Source: DATJAJ01 sp035622335 (lineage in GTDB: Archaea > Thermoproteota > Nitrososphaeria > Nitrososphaerales > Gagatemarchaeaceae). Taken from it: DNA of 10,287 nt. Positions 6,148 to 10,287 of this stretch are shown here, in pieces; the stretch's first letter is position 1, and every line of letters starts with the position of its first letter. Location of the stretch: NCBI GenBank assembly GCA_035622335.1, contig DASPVO010000052.1:1-10287 (forward strand), written 5' to 3'. Made by a program: the position numbers and the translations under genes. Under the pieces are notes generated by a model. The model ran no database searches and had not been told where the DNA came from. It saw only the letters and a program-made list of their open reading frames with translations.

Positions 6148-6842
6148 GACTCGCCTCGTTCGACGCTTACGAGCTGGACGCCAGTAGGATGGTCGAGCTT
6201 TCGCTGGGCGTGGCGGGCGCCTGCGGGGTGACGATTTACCTGGCGAGCGGATCCGTTCTGGGGGCTGACGGCCCCCTGCTGAGTGTGATCCTCTCTGCGG
6301 TGGTCTTCTATCTTGTCATGACTACGCCCAGAAGACTCCTCCAGATGGAGTCGCTGGTTCAGTCGAGGCAGGCACCTCTACTCGCGTCTTCATGCGCTTC
6401 CAACTTCGAAGCTTCTCACTCCAGGGCAAAGGCACTCCTTCTGCTCCCCCACGTCGGAGGAAGACTAGAGCACATCTTGACGGAGGCTAAGAAGCAGGTG
6501 TTGCTAGGCCGCAGCGTCCCCGACTCGCTTGAGTTCGTCAGGACGAGAGCGACGTCTCGTTCGGTGAGGACACTTCTCGTTTCCCTCGCCAGAACTGACC
6601 CGAGGTCTCTTGAAGAGAAGGGCGATGAGTCGCGGGGACTGTTCAGGGAGTTTAGGTTGTCCGAAGAGACCAAAGTCCCTCTCTTCATGGCCGTCTCCTT
6701 CTTCTCTCCGATCATGCTCACTCTACTTGCGGTCTTGGCACGTTTCGCGGACCCCCGCGAGTACGCTGGGCTCGCGACCCTGGAGGTCGCGGTTTTGGAC
6801 ATCTGCTTCTATTACTCCCTCTCAGAGCGGATTGCAGATTGA
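6144..6842 (+). CDS. Pilus platform protein, first T2SF half (TadB-like)
   Basis: The 232-residue membrane protein lies directly behind the motor ATPase. Its ATG overlaps the ATPase stop (ATGA), with purine-rich GGAAGGAAG just upstream as ribosome binding site. It has two membrane segments near the N terminus (about 17-36 and 44-61), a cytoplasmic helical region (about 62-178) and two more segments (about 180-200 and 208-226). This matches a single T2SF-type domain as in TadB/TadC, about half the size of ArlJ or PilC, which carry two. Role by family: inner-membrane platform that docks the ATPase and passes pilin subunits outward. The frame extends upstream to 6066 inside the ATPase gene, but the start at 6144 with the 4-bp overlap is far more credible. 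Confidence 0.82.
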   Translation: MRLASFDAYELDASRMVELSLGVAGACGVTIYLASGSVLGADGPLLSVILSAVVFYLVMTTPRRLLQMESLVQSRQAPLLASSCASNFEASHSRAKALLLLPHVGGRLEHILTEAKKQVLLGRSVPDSLEFVRTRATSRSVRTLLVSLARTDPRSLEEKGDESRGLFREFRLSEETKVPLFMAVSFFSPIMLTLLAVLARFADPREYAGLATLEVAVLDICFYYSLSERIAD

Positions 6843-7462
6843 AAGAGAAGTTCGAGCTGGTCTCTAAACTCCGGAGAGTCTTCATGAACATGCGACAAGG
6901 ACTGGGATTGGCTCATTCGCTCGTCGAGACGTTCAGGGACTCCGAAGGAGGCCACACCGAGGTTGCAAGGAGGATCCTGCTGGGGATTCCTCCCGCCGTC
7001 GCGCTTGAGTCGCTGACGAGCGCCGGGTCTGAAGAGCTCAGGATGCTCGTGAATCTGTTGGCGGGGGCTGGCGGCGCGAGCGCCAGGCTCGTAGGGGAGA
7101 AGGGAGAGAGGCTCTCAGGGATCGTCGAAGGGTGGCTCGAGGCGCAGGAGTCCAGTCAGCTGGAAAGGAGGGTGATGCACACCAGAGGACTGATCATGTG
7201 CACGGTGCTAGGAGCCGTGGTGGCCATGATGGCGACCATAGGCCCACTGGTTGGCGTGGAGCAGATCTCGACCGCCGCGGTTCCTGTAGCGAGCAGAGCG
7301 CTGCTGGAACTATCTTCCTGTCTGATGGCAGCATTGAGCGGTGGTATGCTAGGCGCCTTCACGGGCGGGAAGAGACTCTACCAGAACGTGATTCTGACCG
7401 TGGCGGCCTTCGTCATAACGTCATCTGCCGTCGCGCCGCTCGCCAACCTGCCCGCCGTTTGA
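6839..7462 (+). CDS. Pilus platform protein, second T2SF half (TadC-like)
   Basis: The 207-residue product starts at a TTG that overlaps the previous stop (TTGA), so it should be translationally coupled to the TadB-like gene. A soluble helical region (about 1-115) contains MRQGLGLAHSL and GIPPAVALESL, the amphipathic helical style of T2SF domains. Three membrane segments follow (about 117-138, 154-175, 182-201). Together the two proteins would total about 439 residues and resemble one ArlJ/PilC-type platform split in two, as in bacterial Tad systems. The next gene has its own promoter in the 37-nt gap after this stop. The assignment rests on architecture and position and is less direct than that of the ATPase. 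Confidence 0.78.
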   Translation: MKEKFELVSKLRRVFMNMRQGLGLAHSLVETFRDSEGGHTEVARRILLGIPPAVALESLTSAGSEELRMLVNLLAGAGGASARLVGEKGERLSGIVEGWLEAQESSQLERRVMHTRGLIMCTVLGAVVAMMATIGPLVGVEQISTAAVPVASRALLELSSCLMAALSGGMLGAFTGGKRLYQNVILTVAAFVITSSAVAPLANLPAV

Positions 7463-7471
7463 AGTGGGCAA

Positions 7472-7477
7472 TTAAAT
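7472..7477 (+). promoter_or_regulatory. TATA box of the Flp-like pilin gene
   Basis: The plus strand reads GGCAATTAAATAGG. TTAAAT is centred 25-26 nt upstream of the ATG at 7500, the same spacing as both arms of the divergent promoter, which predicts a leaderless transcript. An internal promoter just here would allow the pilin to be made in excess over the motor and platform proteins. The GCCGC element of the divergent promoter does not precede this box. Confidence 0.68.
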
Positions 7478-7499
7478 AGGCCGTACGCCTATCTGCGAA

Positions 7500-7709
7500 A
7501 TGAAGATCCGCGAGGCGTTCTCGAAGCAGAGGCCCGCCGCACAACTGGTTGAGGAGGCGCTGCTTCTATCGGTGGCGCTCGTTGCCCTCACCTTGCTCGT
7601 GGGAGGCATCGAATCGATACTCAAACAAAGCGCGACCTACACTTCGAGCATATGGAGCCAGATCTCCTCCTCGATCACCAGCATGTTCGGCTCCGTCTTC
7701 AAGTGGTGA
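7500..7709 (+). CDS. Flp-like small prepilin, probable major pilus subunit
   Basis: The 69-residue protein has a basic head (MKIREAFSKQRPA, four Lys/Arg) followed by AQLVEEALLLSVALVALTLL. If cleaved after Ala13, Glu18 is mature position 5, the conserved glutamate of type IV pilins, and the mature chain has 56 residues, the size class of bacterial Flp pilins. The hydrophobic helix spans about 20-41. The tail is Ser/Ile/aromatic-rich (IWSQISSSITSMFGSVFKW), amphipathic, and has no cysteine or sequon. Role by analogy: main fibre subunit processed by a class III (PibD/ArlK-like) peptidase, which is not encoded in this window. Its own TATA box and leaderless start fit high expression. A VirB2/CedA1-type pilin is less likely, because only one membrane helix is evident. 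Confidence 0.76.
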   Translation: MKIREAFSKQRPAAQLVEEALLLSVALVALTLLVGGIESILKQSATYTSSIWSQISSSITSMFGSVFKW

Positions 7710-7712
7710 TCC
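7705..7712 (+). promoter_or_regulatory. Strong Shine-Dalgarno site for the HerA-like ATPase gene
   Basis: GGTGATCC is fully complementary to the GGAUCACC segment near the 3' end of archaeal 16S rRNA. It spans the pilin stop codon (TGA 7707-7709) and abuts the TTG at 7713. Counted from the GG, the spacing to the start is six bases, which is normal. It supports the TTG start and translation of the ATPase from the pilin message. Confidence 0.6.
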
Positions 7713-9452
7713 TTGCCCAAGGAAGGAGGCCTCCTCTCTAGGGCGAGCTGGAAGCTGAAGCCGACGGAGACGCTCCGTCTCGATTCGGTCAGGATAGTCG
7801 AATCCAAGTACGTCTCACTTTCGAACGGGGACAGACAGCGGATCATGTCTGTCATGCGAGTGAGCGTCCCCAGTCCGTCTGAAGACCCCAAGGTGGACTA
7901 CGGGGCGACCATCCGGGCGACGCTTCAGCAGCAGAGAATGAAGGGGCTCTTCGACGGACTCTACCGCGCGGCGGTCCCCTTCGTCTACATCGCCATCATG
8001 AAGCCTGACAACGATGAAGGAGATAACGAAATCTTCGAGTTCGACCTCGTCGTCGGGACTTGGGTGGACGCAAAGGGAAAGAAGGTGGATGAAGCCGTGC
8101 AGACGCTCGAGGAGAGGGCGAGCGTGCTGGCAGCGACGCTCACCGTCGCTCTACCCGAATCGACGGTCAGGAGGCTGACAAGGAACGACCTCAGGAACTT
8201 CCTTCGTACCTTCCTCCTGCCCTCGGAGCCGAAGTTCCCACAGGCAGGGAACGCATCGATGGTCAGCTCGCTGGGCTCGTTCGAAGGAAGGAGCCCGACG
8301 GCTGGAAGCGAGGGCAGCAGCCCCCAGTTCTACGTGCCGAATTCGTCCGAGTCAGGGAGAACTGGCATAACCATTGGAGCGGTCAGGTCCTCGGGAGGGG
8401 ACTTTCACGATTTCAAGCTGCAGCTGGACGACCTGAAGAGACACGTGGTAATACTCGGGATGACCGGGTCAGGGAAGTCGACGTCGGCCGCAACAATAGT
8501 CAGGCAGGTGGTCGAGATGGGGCTGCCCGCTCTGATCCTGGACTGGCACGATGAATATGCGGAGACCATAACCAGAGTGGGAGGTAGCGTCTTCGCTCCA
8601 GGTAAGGACGGGTTCGCTGTCAACCCGATACTTCCTCCCACCGATTCCGACACGGTGGAGCACATTGCCACGGTCACGGACATTTTCACAGACATCTATC
8701 ACTTCACCCATCCTCAGGCTTACATGTTTAGGAACGCGATGCAGAAGGTCGTCTCCGAAAGTTCGGACGGGGAAGTACCGAGACTATCGTCGCTCGTCAA
8801 CGAGATCGAACGGTATCCGCTGAGGTCGGCGTACGACAACGAGACCAAGGTGGCCCTTCTGAGGAGAATCGTCCCACTCACTCAGGGGCAGGTCGGGAGG
8901 GCGCTGGACGTACCTAGCACATTCGCGGTAGACGACATACTCGGCAAGCCAGTCTGCATAGAGCTCGGCCACATCAAGGACGGGTTGACGAGGAGCATCT
9001 TCTCGGACATCATGATGAAGATGATCTACGAATACAGGGTGGGGAGGAAGGCGAGCCTGGAGCACTTGACGGTCGTGGAGGAGGCGAGGAACGTCGCTCC
9101 CGCGCGGAGGCCGGAAGACCCTCCGAGCGTGGGGGAGAGGATGATTTCCGAGCTGAGGAAGTTCGGCGAGGGGCTGTTATTCGTGGCTCAGTTTCCGACC
9201 CAGGTAGCGTCCGAGGTGATCAAGAATTCAGGGGTGAGGATAGTCCACAGGATCGCGTGGCCGGAAGACCTCAACGTGGTCTCCGAATCTCTCGCGCTGA
9301 CCAGGGAGCAGAAAGAGCACATCACGAAGCTCGCGGTAGGAGAGGCGGTCGTCAGCCTCAGCAGGCTCCAGAAGCCGATACTGGTCCAGTTTAGGTCGGA
9401 GGCTCCCGTTCAGGCTCCGAGCAACGACGTCAACTTCTCGACCGAGGCGTAG
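7713..9452 (+). CDS. HerA/VirB4-like ATPase (DUF87 type) of the pilus locus
   Basis: The 579-residue protein has three parts. An N-terminal domain (1 to about 176), with EERASVLAATLTVALPESTV, resembles in layout the domain that precedes the motor in VirB4-type ATPases. A Ser/Gly-rich linker follows (about 178-222). The C-terminal HerA-type motor has Walker A GMTGSGKST (249-257, Lys255), LILDWHDEYAE with Asp277, Walker B LTVVEEARN (Glu456/Glu457), then ELRKFGEGLLFVAQFPTQV and RIVHRIAWPEDLN. Known relatives pump DNA (HerA with NurA in end resection, CedB in crenarchaeal DNA import) or energise secretion (VirB4). No NurA nuclease is beside it. The TTG start lies 3 nt after the pilin stop and has a strong Shine-Dalgarno site, so it is cotranslated with the pilin. 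It may supply or extract subunits, or move DNA through the pilus base. Its 3' end overlaps the converging kinase gene by 43 bp. Confidence 0.87.
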   Translation: MPKEGGLLSRASWKLKPTETLRLDSVRIVESKYVSLSNGDRQRIMSVMRVSVPSPSEDPKVDYGATIRATLQQQRMKGLFDGLYRAAVPFVYIAIMKPDNDEGDNEIFEFDLVVGTWVDAKGKKVDEAVQTLEERASVLAATLTVALPESTVRRLTRNDLRNFLRTFLLPSEPKFPQAGNASMVSSLGSFEGRSPTAGSEGSSPQFYVPNSSESGRTGITIGAVRSSGGDFHDFKLQLDDLKRHVVILGMTGSGKSTSAATIVRQVVEMGLPALILDWHDEYAETITRVGGSVFAPGKDGFAVNPILPPTDSDTVEHIATVTDIFTDIYHFTHPQAYMFRNAMQKVVSESSDGEVPRLSSLVNEIERYPLRSAYDNETKVALLRRIVPLTQGQVGRALDVPSTFAVDDILGKPVCIELGHIKDGLTRSIFSDIMMKMIYEYRVGRKASLEHLTVVEEARNVAPARRPEDPPSVGERMISELRKFGEGLLFVAQFPTQVASEVIKNSGVRIVHRIAWPEDLNVVSESLALTREQKEHITKLAVGEAVVSLSRLQKPILVQFRSEAPVQAPSNDVNFSTEA

Positions 9453-9961
9453 GCGACCGTCCAGTCTATCCACCTCTTCGAGGGCGACCTCCGGACAAAT
9501 CGGAACATCGTTCTGGCCAGGGTCTCAGGAGTCGCCGAAGTTGAGTCGAGCTCGACAACTCTGTCCGCACCAAATTTGGCGACAGAATCCGACGATAGGA
9601 CGCCAATCAGCTCCGCCTCGACGTTCTCTCTCACCTTGGTCCTAGAGTAGCCTCTGGCGACGAGCCGCCGCTTGAGTTCGGAAGGGTCACATCTCAGAAC
9701 GAAGACTTTGGTCACATCTGACCTCCTAAGAACGTAAGGCAGAAGATGGCCGTAGATTATTCCGGGTTGGGGACGAGCGCCCTCGAGGCGCCCTTTGAGA
9801 ACGGCCATGTCTACTTGTAGCGTTCTTGGCCTCTTCCTCCTTCCCTGGAGGGCGAGGTCGTTCAGGGACAAGGAGGTCGTGGCCAGAAGCTTGGCCAGGA
9901 TAGGGGCGGTCGACCTCTTGCCCGTCGCAGGTGTTCCGGTGACTCCGACTACCTTCCGCAT
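9410..9961 (-). CDS. AK6/Fap7-type adenylate kinase-like NTPase
   Basis: The 183-residue product matches the AK6/Fap7 family in length and layout. The P-loop is GTPATGKRST (9-18, Lys15), followed by YGHLLPY (70-76, where relatives have an EGH-like motif) and the characteristic RCDPSELKRRLVARGYS, then VRENVEAE (about 90-116). Family role: adenylate kinase/ATPase activity with a part in small ribosomal subunit maturation, in the cytosol. One oddity is that the residue after the P-loop lysine is Arg16 instead of Ser/Thr, with Ser17 and Thr18 next. The ATG at 9961 follows the stop of an 83-residue membrane protein gene by four bases, so the two are one operon. The 3' end overlaps the HerA-like gene by 43 bp. 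Confidence 0.87.
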   Translation of the reverse strand: MRKVVGVTGTPATGKRSTAPILAKLLATTSLSLNDLALQGRRKRPRTLQVDMAVLKGRLEGARPQPGIIYGHLLPYVLRRSDVTKVFVLRCDPSELKRRLVARGYSRTKVRENVEAELIGVLSSDSVAKFGADRVVELDSTSATPETLARTMFRFVRRSPSKRWIDWTVAYASVEKLTSLLGA

Positions 9962-9965
9962 GGAG

Positions 9966-10217
9966 CTACTTCATCAGTGTGACAGCGAGATAGTATATCG
10001 GGACCAGGATGACGGGGAGCAAAAGCAGCACCCAGCACGCGACGACGACGACTCCGTCGACGAGGTCCTCCAGCGAGGAGCCGTCATACAGAAGGGAGAG
10101 CAGCTTCGCCAGGCTCTTCTCCTTCAGCGCGGCGAGCAGAGTGGCGATCGTACTCTTCAACGACTGGACTATCCCCAGTATCGTCGACTTGCTCTCTTGC
10201 CTTATCGAGCTGATCAA
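9966..10217 (-). CDS. 83-residue membrane protein upstream of the AK6-like gene; function unknown
   Basis: From a TTG at 10217 the product has an amphipathic, Ser/Lys/Leu-rich N-terminal half (1 to about 45, for example STILGIVQSLKSTIATLLAA) and a long hydrophobic segment (about 54-80, VDGVVVVACWVLLLLPVILV), ending LMK. I recognise no family. It could be a single-pass protein with a cytoplasmic amphipathic helix. The stop lies four bases before the kinase ATG. A TATA-like box at 10248-10253 would start transcription near 10225. No better start codon lies upstream in frame. It may be a small membrane partner of the kinase or merely its operon neighbour. Confidence 0.6.
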   Translation of the reverse strand: MISSIRQESKSTILGIVQSLKSTIATLLAALKEKSLAKLLSLLYDGSSLEDLVDGVVVVACWVLLLLPVILVPIYYLAVTLMK

Positions 10218-10247
10218 GGGGGATTGCGCTCTGCTCCCGTCGACACG

Positions 10248-10253
10248 ATATAA
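10248..10253 (-). promoter_or_regulatory. TATA box of the membrane protein/AK6 operon
   Basis: The minus strand reads GAGTTATATCGTG. TTATAT is centred about 33 nt upstream of the TTG at 10217, giving a leader of about 8 nt. It lies in the gap behind whatever gene ends at the window edge and is the only TATA-like site available for this operon. Confidence 0.5.
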
Positions 10254-10287
10254 CTCTATGCGGTCGCGGCCCTAAGCCTGTTCTGCC

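Noticed and set aside
6839..6842. Possible frameshift splitting one platform gene into two
   Set aside because: The TTGA overlap is a normal coupling arrangement, and split TadB/TadC platforms are known, so no error is needed to explain it.
10256..10287. Possible 3' end of another minus-strand gene (reading ...QNRLRAATA stop, or ...AEQA stop)
   Set aside because: Two frames end within 32 nt of the window edge and there is too little sequence to choose between them or to assign a product.
1..10287. CRISPR arrays, rRNA, tRNA, insertion sequences, transposase genes and attachment sites
   Set aside because: Looked for on both strands. No direct-repeat array, RNA gene signature, transposase frame or terminal repeats could be supported.

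Overview
The window is archaeal, GC-rich and almost fully coding. Archaeal markers are a TFIIB-type initiation factor (TFB), an archaeal-type deoxyhypusine synthase, an AK6/Fap7-type kinase, a HerA-family ATPase, archaeal-style pilus genes, and TATA boxes about 25 nt upstream of start codons, as in leaderless archaeal transcripts. The style of the TFB and of the pilus genes fits the TACK/Thermoproteota side, perhaps Nitrososphaeria-like, but that placement is an inference. TTG starts are common (five genes).

Layout. 1-572 (-): 5' end of a membrane H+-pyrophosphatase gene that runs off the window. 658-1608 (-): deoxyhypusine synthase. 1774-2736 (+): a divergent TFB paralogue. 2681-4647 (-): five co-oriented, tightly packed genes for small exported or membrane-anchored proteins that look like minor pilins or pilus accessory proteins, including a 35-residue membrane protein. 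4723-9452 (+): a pilus or secretion operon read in the opposite direction, with a GspE/TadA/ArlI-type ATPase, two short T2SF (TadB/TadC-like) platform proteins, a 69-residue Flp-like prepilin with its own promoter, and a HerA/VirB4-like ATPase coupled to the pilin gene. 9410-9961 (-): AK6/Fap7-like kinase, preceded in the same operon by an 83-residue membrane protein (9966-10217).

The two pilus operons diverge from one 75-bp promoter region. It holds a near-perfect 12-bp inverted repeat (4669-4680 / 4690-4701) in which each arm contains one operon's TATA box. The dyad centre is exactly 38 nt from each start codon. This geometry suggests that the two arms are fired, or shut off, together.

Proposed joint function (inference): the motor ATPase drives assembly of the small pilin through the split platform protein. 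The leftward operon supplies envelope-exposed minor subunits with cysteines and N-glycosylation sequons. The HerA/VirB4-like ATPase is the unusual partner and raises the possibility that the machine handles DNA as well as protein. No prepilin peptidase is present in the window.
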